From NCBI GenBank assembly GCA_045546555.1, contig JAZQCY010000023.1:1-33924 (forward strand): a DNA stretch of 33,924 nt, written 5' to 3'. Under the pieces are notes generated by a model. It made no database searches and was not told where the DNA came from. It saw nothing but the letters and a program-made list of their open reading frames with translations. The stretch is from UMGS172 sp045546555. GTDB lineage: Bacteria; Bacillota; Clostridia; Oscillospirales; Acutalibacteraceae. The translations under genes were made by a program, and so were the position numbers. Below are positions 24,035 through 32,719 of this stretch, piece after piece. Numbering within the stretch: the first letter of the stretch is position 1; the number at the start of each line of letters is the position of its first letter.

Positions 24035-27000
24035 ATGACAAGGAACATCAGAAAAATCGTCAGCGTTATCTGTGCTGTCGCACTTCTGTTGTCTCTCTGT
24101 ACGGTATCGTTGATCGGTACTTCGTCCGCTGTTATCGACAGCAAGGATGATGCAACCGTAGTTACCAACTTTGAGGCATTCAAGACTTACGACTTCAATA
24201 ACGCATCCGGCTTCGGCTACAAGCGCTACATCGACGGCTTTAGCTACGTAGATGGCGGTGTAAGACTGGCCAACAACGGCAACGGCGGTGGCGTTTACTT
24301 CGCAACCGACCCTGCTCACACCGAGCTTGTTAACCACCAGAACGGTGCCGCAGCAAGCTCTCTTCTCAAGCTTGATGCAAACGCTACTTACAGAGTATCG
24401 CTTACCTATAAGTGTCTTGCAGAATCTACCAAAGGCGGAGTATTACTTTTGGTTGTTCCCGATGCTACCGGCACTACTGATACTGCAGCTCCCCAGAAGA
24501 ATGCCGGCTTCATTTCGATTATGGAAACCCAAAATGCCTTCCCCGATACCTATAGTCCGGCTCTCACCGCAGATAGCGAAGTAAGAACCGTTGTTTACAC
24601 TTTCACCGTAGGTGCAAAGGCTATCAACCTCGGTCTTTCTCCCAACCAGAATGGCGGTAAGTTCTGGGTTGATGAGGTCGTTATCGAAAAGGGTAGCGCA
24701 TATATCCAGCTCAACGATATGAACAACGAGTATGATTTCGATTATACCGATGAGGCTATCCAGACCTCTGTTCTCGACAGAATGGATGCTCTTAAGACCA
24801 GCGATGCCAGCGGTACCAAGAACCACTATTCCTGGTACAACTGGGACGACTTCAAGTTCAACGCTTCCGGCTCTGATTCTTACCCCGGACTTCCCGGCTT
24901 CACCGCTGAAGGTATGAAGTTCGTTGTCGGTAAGGGTGCAAACATTGAAAACGGCAAGACTAATATGTGGGCTTCCAATGCTCTTGTTTACGGCGACGGA
25001 AATGATGACGGTTGGGGCAACCTCAACACCAAGTATCTCAGATTCCGTGACGAGGCAACCTACCTCATCACCGTAAAGTATAAGGTTACCCAGGTTACCG
25101 CCAACGTTACCTTGGCTCTTGGCTATATGAACGACTGTACAGCAGGTGCTGTCAACATTGTCGACGGTTCTGTTGTAAGCCACAACACCGTAACCGAGGA
25201 TTGGCAGTATCTTACCGTAGCTGTCGACACTGCAGAGAAAACTGCAATGGCCGATAAGATCCTTACTCTTACCGGTTGTGTCAGCAGCGACCAGAAGTGG
25301 GCAACCATTATCGTTGACTCTGTTAAGGTTCAGGAAAAGAGAGACGTTGCTAACGGAATCGCTGTTATGGCTTACAACAATAAGGGCGAAGTCAGCTACG
25401 AGCTCGTTTCTATGGGCAGCAATATGACCCTTCCCGTTCCCGATAACGACAATCCCGATGCAGCATTCGCAGGCTGGTACACCAGCGCTGATTTTGCAGA
25501 GGGCACTAAGGTCGATATGAGCGGCTTTGCTCCTCAGAAGGGCACCAACAAGCTCTATGCAAAGTGGTCCAATACCGCTTCCGTTGTCGTATTTGACAAC
25601 CAGGGTGATGCTACCGAGCAGAAGCTGGCCGTTGGTCTCGATCTCCCCGATCCCGTACGTCCTCATGCAAGTCTCTTCTTCGAGGGCTGGTTCTTAGAGC
25701 CTACCTTCAAGACTCAGATTACCACTGTTCCCGATTATGATGTTACCTTGTATGCAAAATATAACGGAACCTTCCTTGGCTTCAACAACATTTCTCACGT
25801 TGCAGGTGAGACTACCGGTAGCCCCGCTATCGTAGTTGATCCCGCAGATGCTGACAACAATGTCGTTCTGTTTGAGGCCGGTAAGAATAGCAGACCTAAC
25901 TTTATGCTTCCTTCTTACGATGTAGCAGGCTCCGGCGCATTCGAGCTCAAGCCCAACACCACCTATATCGTATCCTATAAGGTAAAGAAGATCAATGCTG
26001 AAATTGCTGCCGCAAGCATCGATTTCTACCAGGGCGACCATAAGTCCGGTACCGAAACTACCCGTACCGCAATCGCCGGCTCCAATGGCGGTGCCGCCTC
26101 TACCGAGTGGGTTACCAACAGCTTCTCCTTCACCACCGGCGAGACCCTCTATCTTGAGCGTGTAAAGTGGTCTTATCAGAATCACATATTCTTCACAATT
26201 TATAATGGAACTGCAAGCATCGGCGTTTACGTTGATGATATCTGCATCGCAGAGGCTCTGACCGAGGCTCCCGAAGGCACCGTTGGTGTATACTTCGAGA
26301 CCAACTCGACTGAGCTCCCCACCATGTACGGATATCCCGGTGAGGCATTGCCCGAGATCGCAGATCCCTCTCTTGCAGGTCATAGCTTCATTGGTTGGTT
26401 TACCGACAAGGCTCTTACTACCCCCTTCACCGCAGCCACCTTCGGTGATAAGGATATCACCATCTATGCTAAGTGGAAGAGCAATCCCTTCCTTGTTGAC
26501 TTCTCTGAATACGAGAACGGCGGCAGCCAGATGTCTGCCCGTGCCAAGTTTGAAACGGATGCTAACGGTAATGATTACCTCGATTGGTGGGTAAACCACG
26601 CAGACACCAACACCTCCGATACCGGAACTCCTTATCGTGTATTTATGAACAAGGCCGGTCAGCACTACACCGTTGATACCGGTAGTCAGTACACCTTCAC
26701 CTTTAAGTATAAGCTTCTTGAGGGCAATGTAACCATTAAGGCTGTCACCAACAACAAGCTGAACGGCTGGGCCGGTTACACTGTTCATCAGGATGATTCC
26801 CTTGTCCTTAACAAGATCACCGATAAGTGGACCGAGGGCAGACTCACCTTCACTGCAGCTCCCGAGGGCGGTAAGTACCTCTCGTTCGGTATCGCAGGTC
26901 ACGGTCACGTAATCGTTGACGATATTCAGATCGAAGCATCCGGCGGTCGTTCTAACCTCTACGGTTCTACCGCAATCTTCTTCAACACCAACGGTGGCGA

Positions 27001-27757
27001 AAATGTTGATGCTATCTCCGGCGATCCCGGTGAGGCAATCGGCAAGCTCCCCGTTCCTGTAAAGGCAGGCTACGCTTTCGATAAGTGGTACACCGATGCC
27101 GAGCTTACTACCCCCTTCACCGAGAAGGTTTGGGGCGAAGAGGATATGACCCTCTACGCAAGCTGGTCTATCGCAAAGTTCAACGAAGGCTTTGAGGATT
27201 ACCCCAACTCTGTACTCGCTCAGGGTATCTCTGGCGGATACAAGCTCTACAAGGATACCATCACCGGCTTTGATAAGGCAAACGTTCAGAAGGGCGCTGT
27301 TTCTATCTACCGTGACGGAACTCAGACCGGAACCAAGGCATTCACCCTTTGCCGTTCCAATGATCTTGAGCTGACCGTTGGCAAGCAGTACACCGTTACC
27401 TTCTACGTCAAGCCCGAAGCTATCAATGATGCTGCAGGCACCATTTCGCTGATCGGTATGTCGTCCAACACCGGCATTGCCGCACCCAAGAGCACCAATG
27501 TTATCACTACAATTGGCGACCTCAAGGCAGGCGAGTGGCAGAAGGTTTCCTACACCTTCACCGCAGATCAGAAGTATGTCGGTATCTCTACTACTGCCGG
27601 CAACAACCTCTATCTTGATAACTTCACCTTGACCCTCAAGGGTTATACCGGAACCACCACCGGTGACACCTCTGTCAACCCGATGATCATCGCTCTGATG
27701 GTTGTCCTTGCAGCAGGCGCACTCATCGTAACCGGCAAGAAGGTTTTCGAGAAATAA
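24035..27757 (+). CDS. Large surface protein with five binding-like modules and four InlB B-repeats
   Basis: This 1240-residue exported protein has a signal peptide (MTRNIRKIV, hydrophobic core, TSSA near residue 32). Carbohydrate-binding-like modules lie at about 38-225 and 235-435. InlB B-repeats follow at about 440-512 and 517-578, then a module (580-745), a repeat (750-815), a module (818-968), a repeat (978-1045) and a last module (1048-1205). Repeats end in LYAKW, LYAKY, IYAKW and LYASW. The C-terminus has TTTGDTS, a hydrophobic helix and TGKKVFEK. This looks like a sorting or anchor tail, but with no clear LPXTG. Start 24035 follows AAGGAG by eight bases; the in-frame ATG at 23951 abuts the -10 box and is rejected. 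Codon use is strongly biased (AAG, TTC, AAC), suggesting abundant expression. No catalytic domain is seen; adhesin or structural surface protein is inferred. Confidence 0.85.
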   Translation: MTRNIRKIVSVICAVALLLSLCTVSLIGTSSAVIDSKDDATVVTNFEAFKTYDFNNASGFGYKRYIDGFSYVDGGVRLANNGNGGGVYFATDPAHTELVNHQNGAAASSLLKLDANATYRVSLTYKCLAESTKGGVLLLVVPDATGTTDTAAPQKNAGFISIMETQNAFPDTYSPALTADSEVRTVVYTFTVGAKAINLGLSPNQNGGKFWVDEVVIEKGSAYIQLNDMNNEYDFDYTDEAIQTSVLDRMDALKTSDASGTKNHYSWYNWDDFKFNASGSDSYPGLPGFTAEGMKFVVGKGANIENGKTNMWASNALVYGDGNDDGWGNLNTKYLRFRDEATYLITVKYKVTQVTANVTLALGYMNDCTAGAVNIVDGSVVSHNTVTEDWQYLTVAVDTAEKTAMADKILTLTGCVSSDQKWATIIVDSVKVQEKRDVANGIAVMAYNNKGEVSYELVSMGSNMTLPVPDNDNPDAAFAGWYTSADFAEGTKVDMSGFAPQKGTNKLYAKWSNTASVVVFDNQGDATEQKLAVGLDLPDPVRPHASLFFEGWFLEPTFKTQITTVPDYDVTLYAKYNGTFLGFNNISHVAGETTGSPAIVVDPADADNNVVLFEAGKNSRPNFMLPSYDVAGSGAFELKPNTTYIVSYKVKKINAEIAAASIDFYQGDHKSGTETTRTAIAGSNGGAASTEWVTNSFSFTTGETLYLERVKWSYQNHIFFTIYNGTASIGVYVDDICIAEALTEAPEGTVGVYFETNSTELPTMYGYPGEALPEIADPSLAGHSFIGWFTDKALTTPFTAATFGDKDITIYAKWKSNPFLVDFSEYENGGSQMSARAKFETDANGNDYLDWWVNHADTNTSDTGTPYRVFMNKAGQHYTVDTGSQYTFTFKYKLLEGNVTIKAVTNNKLNGWAGYTVHQDDSLVLNKITDKWTEGRLTFTAAPEGGKYLSFGIAGHGHVIVDDIQIEASGGRSNLYGSTAIFFNTNGGENVDAISGDPGEAIGKLPVPVKAGYAFDKWYTDAELTTPFTEKVWGEEDMTLYASWSIAKFNEGFEDYPNSVLAQGISGGYKLYKDTITGFDKANVQKGAVSIYRDGTQTGTKAFTLCRSNDLELTVGKQYTVTFYVKPEAINDAAGTISLIGMSSNTGIAAPKSTNVITTIGDLKAGEWQKVSYTFTADQKYVGISTTAGNNLYLDNFTLTLKGYTGTTTGDTSVNPMIIALMVVLAAGALIVTGKKVFEK

Positions 27758-27770
27758 TCTAACCTAAACG

Positions 27771-27803
27771 AACGACCCCATCCAATCGGATGGGGTCGTT
27801 TTT
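27771..27803. terminator. Terminator after the large surface protein gene
   Basis: A perfect 13-base-pair stem (27771-27783 with 27788-27800) has an AATC loop and a plus-strand T run. It stands between convergent genes and may also serve the AraC gene on the minus strand. Confidence 0.9.
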
Positions 27804-27816
27804 CGTGTCATATAAT

Positions 27817-28710
27817 TCAAAATTTAATTGATTGCATGTATTCTCTCGGTGTCATCGAGGTGATTTGCTTAAAAACTCGAGTGAAATATTGCGGTGATGA
27901 AAAGAAAAGCTTGTCAGATATTTGGGCGTTGTTTAAGCGTTGCTCACGAATAAGCATTTTTGCCTCGTTAATTTTCAGTTCGGTGTAATACTGTATAATT
28001 GTTTTCCCCGTTGCCTTTTTGAACGTTTCGCAAAGCTGACTTTTACCATAGTTGGTAAACTGACAAAGCTCCTCGATGGTGACGTTACCGTAAATCTTGT
28101 TTTCAAGCTGTGTTATGACATCGGCAACAAGCTTGTTTGTAGTTGTGCTATTGTGTTGCTTGAACACAGTGTATGAACCCTGCTCAAGCACATCCGATTC
28201 TATCGAGCGCTTGAGTAAAATCAAAAACTGTTCAAGATATGTTTTAATCATCTGCTCGGCACCAAACGGCTCGGTTGGGTGTTGTTTTATAAATCCCGGA
28301 TTTGAGCCGTATGCCGTTTGCATCTCGTTGACAATGGCGGCAAGCAGACCTTGAAGATTGTATGGAACGTTGACAATACTATTTTTAAAAGTATTCATCG
28401 CACGGCCGTTTGCCGCAAATGTCATTATGAAAATATTTGCAGGTGTAATTCCGTCACATTTTACGCTATGAAGCTCACCCGGCTTATGAAAAATTATTTC
28501 GCCCTTGTTGATTACGTAGGTTGAATCGTCGGCCGTTGCAACAACACTGCCGTTGTCAACGTAAACAAACTCCCAAAAGGGATGCTTCTCACGTCCCGAT
28601 TGGTAGTTCGCAGTAAAATCAAAATAGTACATAGTGAAAATACTCGAAACTGTGATCGGACAGTTTAACTTTAATCGGTGAGCGTATAGATCCTTATAAA
28701 ATTCTGACAT
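27817..28710 (-). CDS. AraC family transcriptional regulator with cupin sensor domain
   Basis: This is a 297-residue regulator. The N-terminal half is a cupin-like sensor (HPFWEFVYVDNGSVVATADDSTYVINKGEIIFHKPGELHSV), which in this family binds a sugar or similar ligand. The C-terminal 100 residues carry two helix-turn-helix units of the AraC/XylS type (VTIEELCQFTNYGKSQLCETFKKATGKTIIQYYTELKINEAKMLI, then ISDKLFFSSPQYFTRVFKQITSMTPREY). A GAGGTG ribosome site stands before the ATG. It is divergent from the oxidoreductase/isomerase pair with a 117-base gap containing a direct repeat, so it probably activates those genes and perhaps its own. The inducing sugar is not readable from the sequence. Confidence 0.93.
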   Translation of the reverse strand: MSEFYKDLYAHRLKLNCPITVSSIFTMYYFDFTANYQSGREKHPFWEFVYVDNGSVVATADDSTYVINKGEIIFHKPGELHSVKCDGITPANIFIMTFAANGRAMNTFKNSIVNVPYNLQGLLAAIVNEMQTAYGSNPGFIKQHPTEPFGAEQMIKTYLEQFLILLKRSIESDVLEQGSYTVFKQHNSTTTNKLVADVITQLENKIYGNVTIEELCQFTNYGKSQLCETFKKATGKTIIQYYTELKINEAKMLIREQRLNNAQISDKLFFSSPQYFTRVFKQITSMTPREYMQSIKF

Positions 28711-28718
28711 ATAGCACC

Positions 28719-28747
28719 TCGGAATAAATTATAAAACAATCGGAATA
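28719..28747. promoter_or_regulatory. Direct repeat, candidate AraC-regulator site
   Basis: TCGGAATA occurs at 28719-28726 and 28740-28747, exactly 21 bases start to start, in the gap between the divergent AraC gene and the oxidoreductase gene. AraC-type proteins often bind two direct half-sites about 21 bases apart. A TATAAT word at 28746-28751 adjoins the second copy. Confidence 0.55.
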
Positions 28748-28773
28748 TAATGTACTGTATTTCCCTTATGTCT

Positions 28774-28801
28774 ATTGTAACATAAACTTAAAGAAAATCA
28801 A
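28774..28801 (-). promoter_or_regulatory. Possible promoter for the AraC gene (minus strand)
   Basis: On the minus strand, TTGATT (28801-28796) is followed after 16 bases by TACAAT (28779-28774), about 64 bases before the AraC start. Confidence 0.45.
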
Positions 28802-28827
28802 CCCAGAAATAATCAGGAGGTAATCTT

Positions 28828-29820
28828 ATGATAAAATTCGGACTTATCGGCTTTGGCGGAATTGCACGTTCACACAAGGCCGCACATACCCGTCTTGAAA
28901 ACGAGGGCTTTGGCTCCAAGCTGGTTGCTATTTGTGATATCAGACCCGAAATTTTCGGACAGGATATGGAAATAAACCTTGGTGCCGCTAATGTTGGCAG
29001 TATGGACGGAATAAACCTTTATACTTCGGTTGATGAAATGCTCGCAAAAGAGGAGCTCGATGCTGTTGATATCTGCCTGCCTTCTTATATGCACGCAGAT
29101 ATGGCCATCAAGTGCCTTGAAAAGGGTCTTCACGTTATGAGTGAAAAGCCGATGGCACTTTGCACCACAGATTGCGACCGTATGATCGCCGCCGCTCAAA
29201 AGGCCGACCGCAAGCTGATGATAGGCCTGTGCCTGCGCTTTGAGCCGATGTATCTTTGCTTAAAGGAAATGATCGATTCCAACAAGTTTGGCAAGGTGCA
29301 CAACGTGTATTTTGAGCGTCTCGGCGGAATGCCCACCGGCTGGGAAAATTGGTACTACGACCCCGAAAAGTCGGGCGGTATTGAGTTTGACCTGCATATT
29401 CATGACCTTGATATGACCCGCTTCCTTTTCGGTGAGCCCAAGTGGGTATCCTCGGTTAAGAACGGTTACAAGAACATCAACACCCGCTTTGGCTACGATG
29501 GTTTCTCGGTTATGACGGTGGACGATTGGAGCGGCTCAAACACCTTCAAGTTCAAGATGGGCTACCGTGTTGCTTTTGATGATGCAACCGTTGTTATGGA
29601 TAACGGTGTTGTTACCGTGTTCCCCAATGAGGGTGAGGCATATAACGTTGAATACGGCAAGCAAGGCAGAATGACCGAAGAGCTTCGCTATCTCTGCCTG
29701 CAGATTACCGACGGCATTGAGAACACTATAAACTCACTTGAAAGCACCAAAGCTGACATCACATTGACCGAAAAGGTTCGTGAAAGCTATATGTGCAACG
29801 GAAAGGTGATCGAGTTATGA
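28828..29820 (+). CDS. Gfo/Idh/MocA family oxidoreductase
   Basis: This is a 330-residue NAD(P)-dependent oxidoreductase of the Gfo/Idh/MocA family, acting on a sugar, inositol or sugar-derived substrate in the cytoplasm. The N-terminal Rossmann fold shows GLIGFGGIARSHKAAH, the middle has AVDICLPSYMHADMAIKCLEKGLHVMSEKPMAL with the catalytic EKP lysine, and the C-terminal domain has GGIEFDLHIHDLDMTRFLFG with the expected histidine/aspartate pair. A strong AGGAGG ribosome site precedes the ATG. Its stop overlaps the start of the next gene by four bases, so the two are translationally coupled. The divergent AraC regulator probably controls both. The exact substrate cannot be determined from the sequence. 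Confidence 0.94.
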   Translation: MIKFGLIGFGGIARSHKAAHTRLENEGFGSKLVAICDIRPEIFGQDMEINLGAANVGSMDGINLYTSVDEMLAKEELDAVDICLPSYMHADMAIKCLEKGLHVMSEKPMALCTTDCDRMIAAAQKADRKLMIGLCLRFEPMYLCLKEMIDSNKFGKVHNVYFERLGGMPTGWENWYYDPEKSGGIEFDLHIHDLDMTRFLFGEPKWVSSVKNGYKNINTRFGYDGFSVMTVDDWSGSNTFKFKMGYRVAFDDATVVMDNGVVTVFPNEGEAYNVEYGKQGRMTEELRYLCLQITDGIENTINSLESTKADITLTEKVRESYMCNGKVIEL

Positions 29821-30644
29821 GTACCAAAATCGGAGTAATCGTTTCTTTCAATAAAAACACCAACATTTTAGAGAAATTCAAAGAAATAAAAGAGCTTGGA
29901 CTTCAGACCTGCCAGGTCAACATTTGGGATATGTCACTGTATACCGACGAGGTTGCTGAGGCAATGGTCAATGCGTCTAAGGAGACCGGCATTGAGATTT
30001 CGACCTTTTGGGCAGGCTGGAGAGGACCGCAGTCGTGGAACTTCTACGAGGGTCAGTATGATCTTGGCCTTGTTCCCGACGAATACCGTGCCGACCGTCT
30101 TGAGGACCTTTTAAAAGGCGCAGATTTCGTTAAAAAGTTAGGTGTTAAGAACCTTGCAACCCACGTAGGCTTCCTGCCCGAAAATCCTGCTGACGAGCGC
30201 TATTGGAAGACCGTTTACGCTTTGCGTAAGGTCTGCAAAAAGCTTGAGGACTACGGAATCCGCTTCCTTTTTGAAACGGGTCAGGAGACTCCCGTTGTGC
30301 TGATGCGTGTCATGGAGGATATCGGCACAAGCAATCTTGGAATTAACCTTGACACGGGCAACCTTATCCTTTACGGAAAGGCCAACCCCGTCGATGCACT
30401 TGATATGATCGGCACTAAGGTTTTCGACGTTCACCTCAAGGATGGACTTTATCCGACCGATGGTAAGCACTTGGGTAAAGAGGTACGTTTTGGTGACGGC
30501 AAGGCCAATTTCAAGGAGTTTTTGCCCAAGCTCAAGGCGTTGGGCTACGATGGAAGCCTCACCATCGAGCGTGAAATAAGCGGTGAAAAGCAGATTGCCG
30601 ACATCATCTACGCACGTGACCTTATAAAGGAATATTGGAAATAA
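29817..30644 (+). CDS. Sugar phosphate isomerase/epimerase-like TIM-barrel protein
   Basis: This 275-residue protein of the xylose-isomerase-like TIM-barrel superfamily (AP endonuclease 2 fold) includes hexulose-phosphate and inosose isomerases. It shows LATHVGFLPEN, the metal-ligand strand IRFLFETGQET, GINLDTGNLILYGKANP, VFDVHLKDGLYP and a final LTIEREI with the last acidic ligand. The start at 29817 overlaps the previous stop as ATGA and has AAAGG upstream; the in-frame ATG at 29793 lies inside the previous gene and is unnecessary. A Gfo/Idh enzyme plus this fold is a common pair in pathways that oxidise and then isomerise or epimerise a sugar. A terminator follows. Confidence 0.9.
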   Translation: MSTKIGVIVSFNKNTNILEKFKEIKELGLQTCQVNIWDMSLYTDEVAEAMVNASKETGIEISTFWAGWRGPQSWNFYEGQYDLGLVPDEYRADRLEDLLKGADFVKKLGVKNLATHVGFLPENPADERYWKTVYALRKVCKKLEDYGIRFLFETGQETPVVLMRVMEDIGTSNLGINLDTGNLILYGKANPVDALDMIGTKVFDVHLKDGLYPTDGKHLGKEVRFGDGKANFKEFLPKLKALGYDGSLTIEREISGEKQIADIIYARDLIKEYWK

Positions 30645-30660
30645 GTATTCAGTAACAATA

Positions 30661-30698
30661 AAGACCTCTTTGAACTTAAATGTTCAGAGAGGTCTTTT
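30661..30698. terminator. Terminator between convergent genes
   Basis: A 15-base stem (30661-30675 with 30682-30696, one G-T pair) has a six-base loop and ends in TTTTAT. It separates the isomerase gene from the minus-strand glycosidase-like gene. Confidence 0.9.
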
Positions 30699-30709
30699 AT
30701 GTTGTGTTG

Positions 30710-32692
30710 TTATTTTAAATGTCCTTCGATTTCGGTTAAGCCCTCGTCAAATATGCTCCAATCCTCGTGCCAACGCAGGTTTTCCAATCTAAAGGCACAC
30801 GGCCAGGCGGGAAGCCATTGCGAAGGACTAAAAGGTGGTGTAGCGTGGCGTCCCCAACGGGTGTGGAAAATTGCCTCGTCTTGACTTCCTGCAGGTCTGA
30901 GACGTTTATTGAGAAACAAAGTGCCGTCGGAGATACCCTGGCAAGCGTTGCACCAGAAGGCAACGGCTCTTTCTTTCCATTGCTTACAGCCCGTGAACTC
31001 ATACAGCTTCAAGAATGATAAAACATCACGCAAGGCATATTGGTCGAGCGCCTGATGCGGTGTTGAAACACTTGTGGAGCCAAATGTATCGTAGCCTAAT
31101 TGCGAAATAAGGCAGTCTTCGGGGTATTCGACGGTGAAGTGCATCATCCATGTGCAGAGATACCAGGCGATCTTCTCGGCCTTGGCCACGTATTTATCAT
31201 CCTTTGTTATCTCGTACAGAGCCAAAGCGTCACGTAACAGAGGAGAAGCCGATTCCTTGTCAATGCTGTAGGTGTCAAGAGCGCCTGCGGTAGTGAAGCC
31301 TTTGTCCTCAAGCTCTTGGTAGTAGAAGTCAAATGCCTTGACGGCAGAGATGAGGTATTTTTCTTCACCGCTACGCTTATATGCATTGAGCAAGGGCAAA
31401 ATCAGAAAACAACCAATGGTGCCTTTCTTGGCAAGAACCTTGCCGTCGCTGTCCCAAGCCTTGGCAAAGCAACCGTTTTCATCTTGACTTTTCAGTGCAA
31501 AATCGCAGGTATCAAAAGCGGCTTTAAGGTATTCGGGTTTGTCAATACCGATTTCTTTCAAAAGGTCATAGGCTTCAAAGTAGCCTTCTGCGCCCGTGCC
31601 GAGGTTGCAGGCATCGTGACGGATAAGCAAACGACCCTTGGCATCACGCTCGTGAACCTTTCCAACCTTGTTGAGGATTGATTCATACTGGTCTTCACCG
31701 ACCGTCCAACGGTCAACGTCTTCGGGTTTCATGGTTTCATAAGGCAATTTGAGGGCAGGCAGATAACCCATTTTTGCCGACAAGAAGGTGCCGTTGGTCT
31801 CGGTATATTTTAACCACGCATCGTGCACCTCAAGTGCGATATCAAGGTTATCCCGGTCACCGTTTTTGAGATAGTCGTATATAAAAGCATTGGCCATTGA
31901 TGCGCTTTGACCCACCCAACCGATCTCATAATAGTGCTCTTTCTTTTTGTAGCAGTTGGTGTCGGGGTGCCACTGTGAGCCCGACACAAAGCCTGCAAAA
32001 CCGTCCTTTTCCCGCATAAAAAGATGACGGGTATAGGCAATTGACAACCGATACAGCTCGTTTGCAGGGCGGGGAGGAAGGATGCTGTGTCCGTAATAGC
32101 GCCAGGCAAAGTCTAAAAGATTTTTGTAGCGGTATTTTGTGCCGTCCGACGGGTAAACAAGAAGTATTCCCTCAAAATCATTGGTGGGCTCCATTGTGCC
32201 CTGGAAAGGCTCACCCCAAAAGTGACGCTGTAGTGTCTTGGGTTTTTCTTCCTCGGGGAAGATGAGCACGTGCTTTTCGCCCTCATCTACCTTATAAAGC
32301 GAACAGGCAGAATTGCTGTTAGCTTCGGCCATAAGAGCGATGCTGACAGTATCATTTTCGCTGTAGGTGCAGGCAGGTATGGTAACTCTATGCGAGGCAA
32401 ACGACCACGGTGTACCGTCCTCGGCACGGTCACCTACGTATTCGGGCACGTCACCCCAACCGTTGCCGTTGTAGCTTACGGCAGGAATCATTGTGAACGT
32501 GGGGTCGCCCTCGAGAATTACCTCCATACGCATTGTATCGCAAGGAGCAGATGTGTGGCGGTGCCAACGATAGGCACCCTCCTCGATTTTTTCAAAGGTG
32601 TCGGTCGCACCCTGTAATGCAGGTATGCGAGCAATCGCCTTTTGATCAACGACAATAAAATGTGAAGTGTCTTTTTTTAGAATTTCCGTCAT
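30710..32692 (-). CDS. Six-hairpin glycosidase-like protein, cytoplasmic, family not recognised
   Basis: The product has 660 residues and no signal peptide, so it is probably cytoplasmic. The first 210 residues are beta-rich (CDTMRMEVILEGDPTFTMIPAVSYNGNGWGDVPEY). The rest is a run of helical repeats with the look of an alpha/alpha barrel, as in six-hairpin glycosidases: EIGWVGQSASMANAFIYDYLKNGDRDNLDIALEVHDAWL, then CNLGTGAEGYFEAYDLLKE, then SASPLLRDALALYEITKDDKYVAKAEKIAWYL. Candidate acidic residues exist but no family signature is certain. GAAGGAG precedes the ATG. It lies 27 bases downstream of the HAD gene and near a GH78 gene on the same strand, so a role in rhamnose-containing or other plant glycan breakdown is plausible. 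Hydrolase activity is an inference from fold and context. Confidence 0.7.
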   Translation of the reverse strand: MTEILKKDTSHFIVVDQKAIARIPALQGATDTFEKIEEGAYRWHRHTSAPCDTMRMEVILEGDPTFTMIPAVSYNGNGWGDVPEYVGDRAEDGTPWSFASHRVTIPACTYSENDTVSIALMAEANSNSACSLYKVDEGEKHVLIFPEEEKPKTLQRHFWGEPFQGTMEPTNDFEGILLVYPSDGTKYRYKNLLDFAWRYYGHSILPPRPANELYRLSIAYTRHLFMREKDGFAGFVSGSQWHPDTNCYKKKEHYYEIGWVGQSASMANAFIYDYLKNGDRDNLDIALEVHDAWLKYTETNGTFLSAKMGYLPALKLPYETMKPEDVDRWTVGEDQYESILNKVGKVHERDAKGRLLIRHDACNLGTGAEGYFEAYDLLKEIGIDKPEYLKAAFDTCDFALKSQDENGCFAKAWDSDGKVLAKKGTIGCFLILPLLNAYKRSGEEKYLISAVKAFDFYYQELEDKGFTTAGALDTYSIDKESASPLLRDALALYEITKDDKYVAKAEKIAWYLCTWMMHFTVEYPEDCLISQLGYDTFGSTSVSTPHQALDQYALRDVLSFLKLYEFTGCKQWKERAVAFWCNACQGISDGTLFLNKRLRPAGSQDEAIFHTRWGRHATPPFSPSQWLPAWPCAFRLENLRWHEDWSIFDEGLTEIEGHLK

Positions 32693-32719
32693 TTTAGGTT
32701 ACTCCTTCAGATGCTTATT

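Noticed and set aside
24443..26908. Two long minus-strand open frames (about 400 residues each) across the large surface protein
   Set aside because: They are shadows of a codon-biased, repeat-rich gene on the plus strand. They have no ribosome sites, no domain features, and low-complexity Gly/Val/Ile content.
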